In this document: piece by piece, positions 15,121-25,333 of the stretch
Layout of the letters: each line of letters starts with the position of its first letter
Numbering within the stretch: the stretch's first letter is position 1
NCBI GenBank assembly: GCA_947589505.1
Contig: CANQCF010000014.1
Span: forward strand, 1-36,420
DNA: 36,420 nucleotides
Direction: 5' to 3'
DNA from: an uncultured Acetatifactor sp.
Lineage (GTDB): Bacteria > Bacillota > Clostridia > Lachnospirales > Lachnospiraceae
Made by a program: the position numbers and the translations under genes
Notes under the pieces: generated by a model
Seen by the model: the letters and a program-made list of their open reading frames with translations, nothing else
What the model was told of the DNA's origin: nothing
Database searches by the model: none

Positions 15121-16833
15121 GTGAAAAAATATTCAATAAATAAGATTAAATATATCCTTCCGGCAGTTCATTTTCTCCTCTCCTTTATTTATGAGAGGAG
15201 CGTCCTGATCTTCGCGCTGGACCGGGATATCATCTTCAGCATACCGAGAAATACCGTGATCAGCGACGCGGGGGAAAGGGTCCTGGGCTATGCCCTGTCA
15301 AAGCTGGCAGCGCTGGCTGTCATCTTTTTCCTCTGGAAGTTGATCTTTTGGGTGATCGATCAGTGGAAAAAAAGGCGGAACCTGCGTTTCTTTGTGTGCC
15401 TTTTTCTGATTGGCTGCATGGCCCTGCTTCTGCTCTGGCCGGAGCCTTTTGCGGCCAGCGAGGACAATTTCATCACATATTCTTACGCCATCCGATTCTG
15501 GCCGGAGTACTGGCACAGCGCGTATACGAGCTGCCTCTACGCCGCCATGTTGATGGCGGTGCCGCATCCGGCGGTTATTACCGTGTTCCAGTGGTTGTTT
15601 GGCGTGTTTACGCTGGGATATCTCTATAACCGGATCGTGGACAGTCCTGTGCTGCGCGGCCGGGGAAAGTACGGTGTATTCCTGATTTTTCTCATGCCGG
15701 GAGTCTACACGCTCTTTACGAATCCCTATCGGACGGAGCTCTACGGACTTTTCTGTCTGTTCCTCGTCTCCATGACGGCTATGGATATTGTGGATCAGAG
15801 GAGAAGGGGAACCCGGGGACTGGCCTTCAATCTGATTTTGTGTGCTTTTGCAGGAGTGTGGAGATCGGAGGGAATCATACTGGGATTTTTGCTCTTTCTT
15901 GTGCAGCTTTTGTTCCTGTATCGGTTCCGGCTTGGAAGATCGCTTCTCTGGTTTGCCGGTATGCTGCTGGCGTTTGGAGTTTTTCTTGTGCCCCAGAAGC
16001 TGGGGGATATCAAATATTATGGGAAGGACTATTCCTTTGTGAATTCTTTTCCCACGCTGCGGAATATCCTGGCCTCCCCAGCCGCGGATCTTTCCTATGA
16101 GGGGGCGGGGGAGGATCTGCAGGCCATAGGAGCTGTTGCGCCGATAGAGATTCTCAGATCCTATGGCTTAGACGGTTACCGTAGGTACAATTACGCAAGC
16201 GGTCGGGGCGATATCAACCAGAGTCTTGCAGAGGACGGGACAGCACGCGCGTATATGAATGCCTATTACCGGATGACAGTCCATAATCTGCCGATTTATG
16301 CCAGAACGCAGCTGATCATGCTGCTGAAAGCAATTTATGTAAAACCTGACGAGTACATTGTTTACAGCAGTCAGGTTCCTGAAAAGGATCTGCCGCCCTG
16401 GAAGCTGGAGTCCTGGGATATCGGGAAAGAGGATTTTTACGCCGCGGCGGGCGCGAAAGCCTGGGGGGAGACGAAAATCCATACGGCTTTTGCGCATGCT
16501 GTTTCAAAAGCGGGAGAGTGGATTTCCAAGATGCTGCGCGGAATTTATTTTTACAGCCTGATCCTCATTTTGATTCCTCTGTATGAGATTTTTCTTTTCT
16601 TTGCGGAAGGGGTTCGTTTCTTAAAGAAAAAGCAGAATTTGATGGGACTTGGGGGGATCGCCTTTCTTCTCCTGGGGCAGGCCGCGGCGATCTGCCTGGT
16701 GATGCCGGCGGGAACTCTGGTCTACTTTCACGCCTATTATTACTGTTCTTTTGCACTCTGCCTGATCTACACAGCCTGCATCCAAAGCAGGAGAGGAGAC
16801 GAGAGGGAAGAGCCTGAAAAAAGGGGAAGTTGA
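15121..16833 (+). CDS. Large polytopic membrane protein, candidate GT-C-type glycosyltransferase
   Basis: The GTG at 15121 follows TAGGAG by 5 bases and gives 570 residues. About ten or more hydrophobic spans alternate with loops. A loop after the second span contains WPEPFAASEDNFITYSYAIRF, with acidic residues on the outer face, as in GT-C transferases that use lipid-linked sugars. A large soluble loop lies near residues 290-450 (KYYGKDYSFVNSFPTLRN, YMNAYYRMTVHNLP), and the C-terminus is charged. I do not recognise a specific family. Coupled to a GT2 and a flippase-like pair, a transferase acting outside the membrane is the best guess; a polymerase is the alternative. Confidence 0.65.
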   Translation: MKKYSINKIKYILPAVHFLLSFIYERSVLIFALDRDIIFSIPRNTVISDAGERVLGYALSKLAALAVIFFLWKLIFWVIDQWKKRRNLRFFVCLFLIGCMALLLLWPEPFAASEDNFITYSYAIRFWPEYWHSAYTSCLYAAMLMAVPHPAVITVFQWLFGVFTLGYLYNRIVDSPVLRGRGKYGVFLIFLMPGVYTLFTNPYRTELYGLFCLFLVSMTAMDIVDQRRRGTRGLAFNLILCAFAGVWRSEGIILGFLLFLVQLLFLYRFRLGRSLLWFAGMLLAFGVFLVPQKLGDIKYYGKDYSFVNSFPTLRNILASPAADLSYEGAGEDLQAIGAVAPIEILRSYGLDGYRRYNYASGRGDINQSLAEDGTARAYMNAYYRMTVHNLPIYARTQLIMLLKAIYVKPDEYIVYSSQVPEKDLPPWKLESWDIGKEDFYAAAGAKAWGETKIHTAFAHAVSKAGEWISKMLRGIYFYSLILILIPLYEIFLFFAEGVRFLKKKQNLMGLGGIAFLLLGQAAAICLVMPAGTLVYFHAYYYCSFALCLIYTACIQSRRGDEREEPEKRGS

Positions 16834-16942
16834 AAGAGAAGAACCTGAAAAAGAGGGACGGCTTTGACCGGAAACATAAGTCCGTGTCGGCGCTTCCCGG
16901 CTTTGAGAAGCAGCATGATTAAGGAAAGAGATGGGATATAAC

Positions 16943-18166
16943 ATGGAAAAAGTAAATTACTTGATCCTGGGAGCGGGTCCGGCGGGACTTACCTTCGCAA
17001 ATTCCCTGCGTGAAAAGAAACCGGGAATTTCCTTCCTGGTTCTGGAAAAGGAAAGGGAGGCGGGGGGACTGTGCCGTTCCGAGGAGGTGGACGGCTCGGC
17101 CCTGGATATCGCGGGGGGCCATTTCCTGGATGTGAGAAGGCCGGAGGTAAACCGGTTTCTCTTTCAATTTATGCCGGAGGAGGAGTGGAACCTCTTTGAC
17201 AGGGATTCCCGGATCGACATGGGGACCTATGAGATCGGCCATCCCTTTGAGGCAAACATCTGGCAGATGCCCCAGGAGGAGCAGGTGCGGTTCCTGAAGT
17301 CCATCGCTGTTGCGGGCTGCAATCTCGGTACCCCTATGCCTGAAAGGTTTGTGGAATGGGTCACCTGGAAACTGGGGGACCTGGTGGCGGAGGCCTATAT
17401 GCTGCCGTACAACAGCAAGATGTTCGGCGGAGATCTGGAAGCGCTGGGAACTTACTGGCTGAACAAGCTGCCGAACGTCTCCTTTGAGGAGACGCTGCTG
17501 AGCTGCCTGAACCGAAAGCCCTACGGCACCCAGCCGGGGCACGCCCAGTTTTACTACCCGAAGAAGTACGGTTACGGAGAACTCTGGCGAAGGATGGGAG
17601 AGGCCCTGGGGGACTGTCTGCTTTGCGGAAAAGCTGTGGCAAAGCTGAACCCGGAGACGAGAACGGTGACCTGCGGGGATGGATCTTCCTTCCAGGCGGA
17701 GCGCATTGTCACCACGATACCCTGGAAATCCGTTCGGGAGTATGAGGACTGCGGGAAAAATATTTTGGAGGATATCGGAAAACTGCGGCACACCGGCACG
17801 GAGATCCGGTATGTGGCGGAGAATCTGGACACGAAGGCCCATTGGATCTATGTCCCGGATCCGGCGGTTTCCTATCACAGAATCTTGGTGCGGCACAATT
17901 TCTGTACCGGCAGCAGGGGGTACTGGGTGGAGACCAATCTGGATCGGGTGACGGAAGAAAAAAGTGCGGCTGCCTATCGGAATGAATATACGTATCCTCT
18001 GAACACCATCGAAAAACCGGCGGCTGTGGCAAGGCTTCTTTCTTATATGCGGCAGCGCGGGATTTATGGCCTGGGCCGCTGGGGGGAGCATGAGCATTAT
18101 AATTCGGATCTCACGGCGGAGAGGGCGATGAAGCTGTTTCAGGAGCTTGAGGGAGAGGACGCATAG
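16943..18166 (+). CDS. FAD-dependent UDP-galactopyranose mutase-like oxidoreductase
   Basis: The protein starts MEKVNYLILGAGPAGLTF with the Rossmann GxGxxG (residues 10-15) and has the acidic FAD-ribose position in VLEKEREAGGLCRSE. Later landmarks are PYNSKMFGGDLEALGTYWL, YYPKKYGYGELWRRMG, and the C-terminal YGLGRWGEHEHYNSD. The layout fits the UDP-galactopyranose mutase/protoporphyrinogen-oxidase superfamily, so it may supply UDP-Galf or another modified sugar. The mutase role is inferred from context. An in-frame ATG at 16931 is an alternative start, but the ribosome binding site spacing favours neither strongly. Confidence 0.78.
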   Translation: MEKVNYLILGAGPAGLTFANSLREKKPGISFLVLEKEREAGGLCRSEEVDGSALDIAGGHFLDVRRPEVNRFLFQFMPEEEWNLFDRDSRIDMGTYEIGHPFEANIWQMPQEEQVRFLKSIAVAGCNLGTPMPERFVEWVTWKLGDLVAEAYMLPYNSKMFGGDLEALGTYWLNKLPNVSFEETLLSCLNRKPYGTQPGHAQFYYPKKYGYGELWRRMGEALGDCLLCGKAVAKLNPETRTVTCGDGSSFQAERIVTTIPWKSVREYEDCGKNILEDIGKLRHTGTEIRYVAENLDTKAHWIYVPDPAVSYHRILVRHNFCTGSRGYWVETNLDRVTEEKSAAAYRNEYTYPLNTIEKPAAVARLLSYMRQRGIYGLGRWGEHEHYNSDLTAERAMKLFQELEGEDA

Positions 18167-18248
18167 ACGGCGCGGCTGTCCCAGGGCGGCCTGGAGGGGA
18201 CTTTGATTCGGCGGCTGCAGGCCGCAGGAAGGTCTTTCGGGGTAAAAG

Positions 18249-18472
18249 ACATGGGCCCAGGTTCCCGTGAAACGGGGCAAACGGACGGGGGAGACGTGGG
18301 CCCGGGGTCCCGCGAAACGGTGCGAACGGGCGGGAAAACATGGGCGCAGGCTCCCGCGAAACGGGGCGAACGGGCGGGAAAGACATGGACCCAGGGTTCC
18401 GTGAGACGGGGCGAACGGGCAGGGAAGACGTGGGCTCAGGGTTCCGCGAGACGGGGCGAATGGGCGGGAAAG
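18249..18472. repeat. Five tandem ~45-bp repeats before the Wzz-like gene
   Basis: Units begin ACATGG or ACGTGG at 18249, 18294, 18338, 18383 and 18428; the period is 45 bases with one 44-base unit. Each carries a GCGAAACGGGGCGAACGG-like core with a few substitutions. The array fills most of the 350-base gap between the mutase-like gene and the Wzz-like gene. The open frame through it is a composition effect; no domain is encoded. Confidence 0.9.
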
Positions 18473-18517
18473 ACAGAGGTTTTGATGATGTGGGAATGTG
18501 AATGCGGCGGAGAGCCG

Positions 18518-19621
18518 ATGGATTACAGGCTGCTGTGGCTCCGCTTTATGAGAAAGCTGTGGATTCTGCCCGTGGCTGTTGTCCTGGGGGCGGTGCTGGT
18601 CGGGTCGGTATATTACTATTCCAGGACGGCTGCGAGAGGAGGAAGAACCTATCAGGCGGAGTCGATATATTACATTGATTTCGCTGAGAATTCTCTGGGG
18701 GAAGAGTACGATTATTACAATTATTTCACCTGGGGAGAGGTGATCCACACGGATTTCTTCTTAAATTATATATACGAAAAGATGGACGGAGAGCTGTCCA
18801 TGGAGGAACTGGAGGAGTATGTCTCCGCCACGGTGGACTCGGATGTGCGCTATCTCTATGTGCGCTGCAACACCCATTCCCCGGAGCTTTCGGTGAGACT
18901 TGCTTCCATTCTGGAAGAAATCGTGCCACAGTTTGCCGGGGTTCGGGAGGAGATCGCCTCCATAGAGCTTGTAAAGGCGGGAGATACGGCGAAAGACAGC
19001 TCGAAGATCCGGCTGGGAAACGCGCTCTTTCTGGGGGCGGGACTGGGACTGGGAATATCGGTTTTTGGCATTCTTGTGGCATTGATCCTGGATACGGCAG
19101 TCTACCTGCCCTCCACGTTGGAGCGGCGGTACCATGTGGTCTGTCTCGGAGCGCCCTTTATGCCTGAGTTCCGGCCGAACTGGGAGAAATATCTGGCGGG
19201 CGCTTCCAGAACGGCCCTGGTCTGCGTGGACGAGGGAACATTGCCGGAGGAACTGGCAGATCTTTGGGGAGATCAGAAGGCTGCTGAGGTCTGGCAGGAG
19301 GAAAAAGGGATTTTTGCCGGACAGGAACGTGGTTCTGAACCCCGGCCGGAAAAGACGCAGCCGCCTGCCGGAGAGGAAGGGATCCCTGAAGACAGGCCGG
19401 AACAGATCGTCTGCAGGAATCCGGTGGAGCACCCGGAAGAGCTGGAGAAGCTGAGATCCTGCGATAAAACGGTTCTCTGTCTGAAAGCCGGCTGTAAAAA
19501 TCATGAGACTTTTGTCCGCCTTTTGGAGCAGCTGGCCCGCCAGGAGATCCCGGTGACGGCCGCGGTCCTTCTGTCGGCGGATGAGAGATTGGTCACAAAG
19601 TATTACAGGAGCAGAAAATGA
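18518..19621 (+). CDS. Wzz/YveK-like polysaccharide chain-length regulator with a degenerate C-terminal domain
   Basis: The protein (367 residues from MDYRLLWLRFMRK) has the Wzz topology: a transmembrane span at about residues 13-33, a periplasmic-type loop with YQAESIYYIDFAENS and coil, and a second span at about 170-195 (LFLGAGLGLGISVFGI). After the second span lies a ~165-residue cytosolic tail resembling the position of a tyrosine-kinase domain (YHVVCLGAPFMPEF, then VLCLKAGCKNHETFVRLLEQ). No Walker A motif is visible. The start could also be the ATG at 18485 or 18488. Its stop overlaps the next gene's ATG. Confidence 0.75.
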   Translation: MDYRLLWLRFMRKLWILPVAVVLGAVLVGSVYYYSRTAARGGRTYQAESIYYIDFAENSLGEEYDYYNYFTWGEVIHTDFFLNYIYEKMDGELSMEELEEYVSATVDSDVRYLYVRCNTHSPELSVRLASILEEIVPQFAGVREEIASIELVKAGDTAKDSSKIRLGNALFLGAGLGLGISVFGILVALILDTAVYLPSTLERRYHVVCLGAPFMPEFRPNWEKYLAGASRTALVCVDEGTLPEELADLWGDQKAAEVWQEEKGIFAGQERGSEPRPEKTQPPAGEEGIPEDRPEQIVCRNPVEHPEELEKLRSCDKTVLCLKAGCKNHETFVRLLEQLARQEIPVTAAVLLSADERLVTKYYRSRK

Positions 19622-20709
19622 TTCTCTATCTTCTGGTGACGGCGCTGACTGTCCTTGCGGCATATTTTGTGAACAGCGCTTATGTGGGTAAACGAAACAA
19701 TTTTGCGAAAAGCCGGCAGGAAATGCTGAACGGCGTACTTCTCGCAGGCATTTTTATGGTACTCTTCACGCTGTCGGCCCTGCGGATCGGGATCGGGAAC
19801 GATTATTGGACTTACCGGTACAACTTCCTGCATATCATCAGCGGGGATACAAAGGTTTCCTATGAGATTGGTTTTAAGCTTTTGGTTCGGGTCCTGCAGG
19901 GACTGTTCGGGTATGACAATTACCGCGTGGTGTTTGCCTTTATGGCCTTTTTTACCTGCGCGTTCTTTCTGAAAGGGCTGTTTGACAGCTCGGACTGGTT
20001 TTGCCTGTCCTTTTTCCTCTTCATGGCAAACGGGTATTATTTCATGAGTTTCAGCAATGTCCGCTATTATTTTGCCATTGCCGTCTGCGTATATGCTGTG
20101 AAATTTCTGTTCCGGAGGGATTATGTAAAGTTTATTTTCTGGATCCTCTTTGCGGCCTTCTTCCATATGTCCGTGCTGCTGGTGATCCCGGCATATCTGG
20201 CGGCGTACTATCTGAAGTGGAGCAGGAAAACGCTCTGGCTGGTTCCCGCCTCCTGCGCTGCCCTTTTTTTCGGAAAGAGTCTGGTAAGGAAACTAGTCTT
20301 TGTCTTTTACCCGTATTATGAGGGGGACTTGATTCTGGACGTGGAGTCGGTTTCCTATGTCAACATTGGGAAATGTCTGGCCGTCCTGGTCTTTTCCCTG
20401 CTCTTTTATAAGAGGGCGGTCCGGGGAAACGAAAAGGCGGAAACTTTTTTTAACCTGAACCTGTTTGCCCTGATCATCTACAGTTTCGGATATTACATCC
20501 CGGAGACGTCCAGGGTCTGTTATTACATGGTGACGGGGCATGTCTTTTTGATTCCGACGGTACTCCGGTCTGTCCCGGACAAAAGGCAGAAAGTCTTTTT
20601 CACAGGCGCCATCCTGTTGTGCTATGCGTTTTATCTTTTGATCTTTTTGAAAAAAAGCTGGGATTCCACCATCATGCTCCTTCCGTATCTGACCTGGCTG
20701 TTCGACTGA
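19618..20709 (+). CDS. EpsG-family membrane protein (exopolysaccharide polymerase-like)
   Basis: This 363-residue polytopic protein has the EpsG/Wzy-like features: ALRIGIGNDYWTYRYNF near the N-terminus, YEIGFKLLVRVLQ, then SNVRYYFAIAVCVYAV and FWILFAAFFHMSVLLVIPAY. About nine to ten hydrophobic spans are visible. The family is thought to polymerise exopolysaccharide repeat units at the outer face of the membrane. It overlaps the Wzz-like gene by four bases (ATGA) and is the last gene of the cluster. Confidence 0.85.
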   Translation: MILYLLVTALTVLAAYFVNSAYVGKRNNFAKSRQEMLNGVLLAGIFMVLFTLSALRIGIGNDYWTYRYNFLHIISGDTKVSYEIGFKLLVRVLQGLFGYDNYRVVFAFMAFFTCAFFLKGLFDSSDWFCLSFFLFMANGYYFMSFSNVRYYFAIAVCVYAVKFLFRRDYVKFIFWILFAAFFHMSVLLVIPAYLAAYYLKWSRKTLWLVPASCAALFFGKSLVRKLVFVFYPYYEGDLILDVESVSYVNIGKCLAVLVFSLLFYKRAVRGNEKAETFFNLNLFALIIYSFGYYIPETSRVCYYMVTGHVFLIPTVLRSVPDKRQKVFFTGAILLCYAFYLLIFLKKSWDSTIMLLPYLTWLFD

Positions 20710-20785
20710 TTTGGGGGAGACCGGGGCGGTTTCAGGCAGTTTAGAAAAAAATTAGAAATTTTTTCCGTTTTTGGGCGGTCTTTGC

Positions 20786-20814
20786 TAGACATTTCCGGAA
20801 AATTTGATTATACT
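20786..20814 (+). promoter_or_regulatory. Promoter of the ATP synthase operon
   Basis: TAGACA (20786-20791), a 17-base spacer and TATACT (20809-20814), about 75 bases before the first gene of the cluster at 20893. Confidence 0.65.
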
Positions 20815-20892
20815 AAGATGCGATAGGTCCTGTCTGTGCCGTTTCGCCAATGGCGTGGGCAAGGCTGCCGCCCTGCGCCGCAGGAGAACCAT

Positions 20893-21153
20893 ATGAAGCA
20901 TGACAAGCCTTATGACAGGAGCGTCTACCAGGCGCTTGTCCTGTTCACCCAGTTCGGGATCAATATGATAGTGCCAATCGGTATGACCACGGCGCTGGGG
21001 GTCTGGCTGGACCGGAAGTTCCAGACCGGCTGGATCACAATAGCGCTCTTTTTCGTGGGGGCCGCTGCCGGCGGACAGAACGTGTACCGCATGGCAAAGA
21101 AAGTTTTTATGGATCATGAAAAGGATTCTGGAAGCGCTGAAAAAAAAGAATAG
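20893..21153 (+). CDS. AtpZ/AtpI-like small membrane protein
   Basis: This 86-residue protein has two hydrophobic spans: LVLFTQFGINMIVPIGMTTAL, then WITIALFFVGAAAGGQNVYRM, with the FVGAAAGGQNVYRM signature of the AtpZ/AtpI-type protein encoded at the head of F-ATPase operons. Homologues may act in Mg2+ supply or in c-ring assembly. CAGGAGAACC precedes the ATG. The gene overlaps the next by 38 bases. Confidence 0.8.
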   Translation: MKHDKPYDRSVYQALVLFTQFGINMIVPIGMTTALGVWLDRKFQTGWITIALFFVGAAAGGQNVYRMAKKVFMDHEKDSGSAEKKE

Positions 21154-21568
21154 GACGATCCTGGAGATGGATCTGGGGATTCTGGGGCTGGGACTGGTCC
21201 TGCAGCTGGTTTCCCTTGCGTTTTCAGGAGGAAGGGCTGCCCGGGCTTTCAGTCTGCTTGCGGGGACGGTGCTCGCTCTGGCGGCAGTGCGGCACATGTA
21301 TCGGACATTGGAACGGGCCCTGGAGCTGGACGAGGGAAGTGCGCAGAAGCTGGCTTACCGGGGGTATCTCATACGGTATCTGACGCTGCTGGCGGTGGCG
21401 GTGTTTATGGCTGTCACAAAAGTGCTGAACCCGCTTCTGTTCTTTCTATCGTATATGAGTTTGAAGGGTACGGTTTATCTTCAGCCGTTTACTCATAGAA
21501 TGTGTAATAAACTGTTTCACGAGACGGATCCTGTCCCCGAACCCCTGGAGGAAGGGACGGAGCCGTAA
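21116..21568 (+). CDS. atpI: ATP synthase subunit I-like membrane protein
   Basis: The 150-residue protein has four hydrophobic spans (LGILGLGLVLQLVSLAFSGG, AFSLLAGTVLALAAV, YLTLLAVAVFMAVTKVL, LLFFLSYMSLKGTVYLQPF) and a polar C-terminus. Size, spans and its place just before atpB match the poorly conserved AtpI/subunit I family, which assists c-ring assembly. Sequence similarity alone would not identify it, so the call rests mostly on context. Confidence 0.7.
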   Translation: MKRILEALKKKNRTILEMDLGILGLGLVLQLVSLAFSGGRAARAFSLLAGTVLALAAVRHMYRTLERALELDEGSAQKLAYRGYLIRYLTLLAVAVFMAVTKVLNPLLFFLSYMSLKGTVYLQPFTHRMCNKLFHETDPVPEPLEEGTEP

Positions 21569-21618
21569 GCAGCGGCAACATAGCTGAAATCTCAATTTAT
21601 AACAAGGGAGGTGATAAT

Positions 21619-22353
21619 ATGATGCAAGGAATCCTGCTGTCTGCGGGAAGCGACATCGACGTCATGGTCCACGGGCTGTTTCAGTATAAGTTCTTCGGCC
21701 ACGAGGTATGGATCACCACAACCCATGTGAGCCTGCTGTTCGTCATGCTGATCCTGATCGGGTTTTCCATCGCGGCGGGCCAGGCCATCAAAAAAGGCGC
21801 TGAGGTCCCGGGGGGCTTTCAGAACGTGGTGGAGCTGATCGTGGAGAAGCTGGACGGGGTCGTGGACGGGACCATGGGAAAGAACTCCCCGAAATACCGC
21901 AACTACATCGGCGCGATCTTCATCTTTATCCTGTTCAGCAACATTTCCGGGCTCCTGGGACTGAGGCCGCCCACTGCGGACTACGGCGTGACTTTTCCCC
22001 TGGGTGTTGTGACCTTCATTCTGATCCACTTTAACCAGTTCAAGTATCAGAAGCCGAAGGATATCTGGAAGGATATGTGTTCGCCACTGCCGCCCTGGCT
22101 CCCGATCTGGTTCCCCATCAATGTGATCAGCGAGCTGGCCGTGCCGGTTTCCCTGTCCCTGCGTCTGTTCGCGAACGTGCTGTCCGGTACCATCATCATG
22201 GCCCTGGTGTACGGACTGCTGGGGTGGTTCGCCACGATCTGGCCGGCGGCGCTCCATGTGTACTTCGACCTGTTCTCAGGGGCGATCCAGACGTACGTGT
22301 TCTGTATGCTGACCATGACCTATGTCTCCAACGCCATCGGCGGGGAAGAGTAG
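21619..22353 (+). CDS. atpB: F-type ATP synthase subunit a
   Basis: Subunit a forms the ion half-channels of the membrane motor. The 244-residue protein carries the essential arginine in VSLSLRLFANVLSG and the family stretches NVVELIVEKLDGVV and SNISGLLGLRPPTAD. The C-terminal LFSGAIQTYVFCMLTMTYV is the last conserved helix. Five to six spans are visible. GGGAGGTGAT precedes the ATG. Its length and order (before c) are standard. Confidence 0.97.
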   Translation: MMQGILLSAGSDIDVMVHGLFQYKFFGHEVWITTTHVSLLFVMLILIGFSIAAGQAIKKGAEVPGGFQNVVELIVEKLDGVVDGTMGKNSPKYRNYIGAIFIFILFSNISGLLGLRPPTADYGVTFPLGVVTFILIHFNQFKYQKPKDIWKDMCSPLPPWLPIWFPINVISELAVPVSLSLRLFANVLSGTIIMALVYGLLGWFATIWPAALHVYFDLFSGAIQTYVFCMLTMTYVSNAIGGEE

Positions 22354-22403
22354 GGCCTGTTGTTATGCAAGCTAAAATTTTTTACTATACAATTATTTAT
22401 TAG

Positions 22404-22670
<267 letters not shown>

Positions 22671-22686
22671 AAAGGAGCCTTGAACA

Positions 22687-23229
22687 ATGATACTATTGAC
22701 TGCAGGAGAGACCTATGAAAGAATGTTCGGCATCGACTGGCAGCTGATCGCGGATTCCACGCTGACGATCATCGCCGTCTTTGCCCTCTTCGCCATCATG
22801 AGTTACTTCCTGTTCAACCCGGCTCGCAAGATGTTGAACGACCGTAAGGAAAAGATCCGCGGGGAGCTCGAGGACGCCAAGACCAATATGGACGAGGCCA
22901 GGAAGCTCCGCGAGGAGTACGAGGGAAAGCTCAAGGCGGTCGACAAGGAGGCGGAGGGGATCCTCAGCGAGGCGCGCAGCAAGGGGCTGGCAAACCAGAC
23001 CCAGATCATTGCCGACGCGAAGGAGGAGGCCGCCCGCATCCTGGACAGAGCCCGTGTGGAGGCACAGCTGGAGAAGCAGAAGATTTCCGACGACGTGAAG
23101 AAGGAGATCATTTCCGTGGCTTCCGTTATGGCCGCAAAGGTGGTTGCCGTCTCCATCGATACCGCCGCACAGGATCAGCTGCTCGACGATACCTTAAAGG
23201 AAATGGGTGAGAACACATGGCTAAGCTAG
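22687..23229 (+). CDS. atpF: F-type ATP synthase subunit b
   Basis: This 180-residue stator protein has one N-terminal span (STLTIIAVFALFAIMSYFLF), then FNPARKMLNDRKEKIRGEL and a long charged coiled coil. The C-terminus (VKKEIISVASVMAAKVVAVS) binds the delta subunit. AAAGGAGCC precedes the ATG. It overlaps atpH by 13 bases, suggesting translational coupling. Confidence 0.95.
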   Translation: MILLTAGETYERMFGIDWQLIADSTLTIIAVFALFAIMSYFLFNPARKMLNDRKEKIRGELEDAKTNMDEARKLREEYEGKLKAVDKEAEGILSEARSKGLANQTQIIADAKEEAARILDRARVEAQLEKQKISDDVKKEIISVASVMAAKVVAVSIDTAAQDQLLDDTLKEMGENTWLS

Positions 23230-23780
23230 TATCCAAAACCTACGGGGAGGCTCTGTTCCAACTGGCCCTGGAGAAGGAAGAAGCGCGCCATGGCGCGGCG
23301 GAGGAACTGTTTCAGGAGATCCTTCAGCTCAGGGAGATCCTTGCGGGAAATCCGGAGTTTGACAGGCTGATGAAACACCCGGGCATCCCGAAGGTGGAGA
23401 AACAGGACCTGGTCCGGAAGGTCTTCGAGGGGAGAGTGTCCCCGGAGATCTGTGAATTTCTGCTGCTGATCGTGGAGAAGGACCGCTATGGAGATATCTT
23501 TGCCATCCTGGAATACTTCTCCGAAAAGATGAAGGCGTATGAAAAGATTGGCGTGGCGTATGTGTCCACGGCGGTAAAGCTGACGCCGGAACAGGAGAAA
23601 CGGTTCGAGGAGAGGATCCTGGAGACCGCCCCCTACGAGAGCCTGGAGATGCACTTCTCCGTGAAGCCGGAGCTCATCGGCGGCGCGGTGATCCGCATCG
23701 GAGACAGGGTAGTGGACAGCAGTATTCAGAGCAGGTTAAATGATTTGACGAAGCAATTATTACAGATTCAGCTGGGCTGA
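23217..23780 (+). CDS. atpH: F-type ATP synthase subunit delta
   Basis: The 187-residue protein links the peripheral stalk to the top of F1. It has the family pattern: N-terminal TYGEALFQLALEKEEA helix bundle, FDRLMKHPGIPKVEKQDLV, FLLLIVEKDRYGDI, and a C-terminal domain with LIGGAVIRIGDRVVDSSI. The start overlaps atpF. Confidence 0.95.
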   Translation: MAKLVSKTYGEALFQLALEKEEARHGAAEELFQEILQLREILAGNPEFDRLMKHPGIPKVEKQDLVRKVFEGRVSPEICEFLLLIVEKDRYGDIFAILEYFSEKMKAYEKIGVAYVSTAVKLTPEQEKRFEERILETAPYESLEMHFSVKPELIGGAVIRIGDRVVDSSIQSRLNDLTKQLLQIQLG

Positions 23781-25319
<1,539 letters not shown>

Positions 25320-25333
25320 AGAGGTAGATGACT

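Noticed and set aside
18203-18517. N-terminal extension of the Wzz-like protein through the 45-bp repeats
   Set aside because: The repeats give a low-complexity, arginine/glycine-rich peptide absent from Wzz-like proteins. Better starts lie at 18485-18518.
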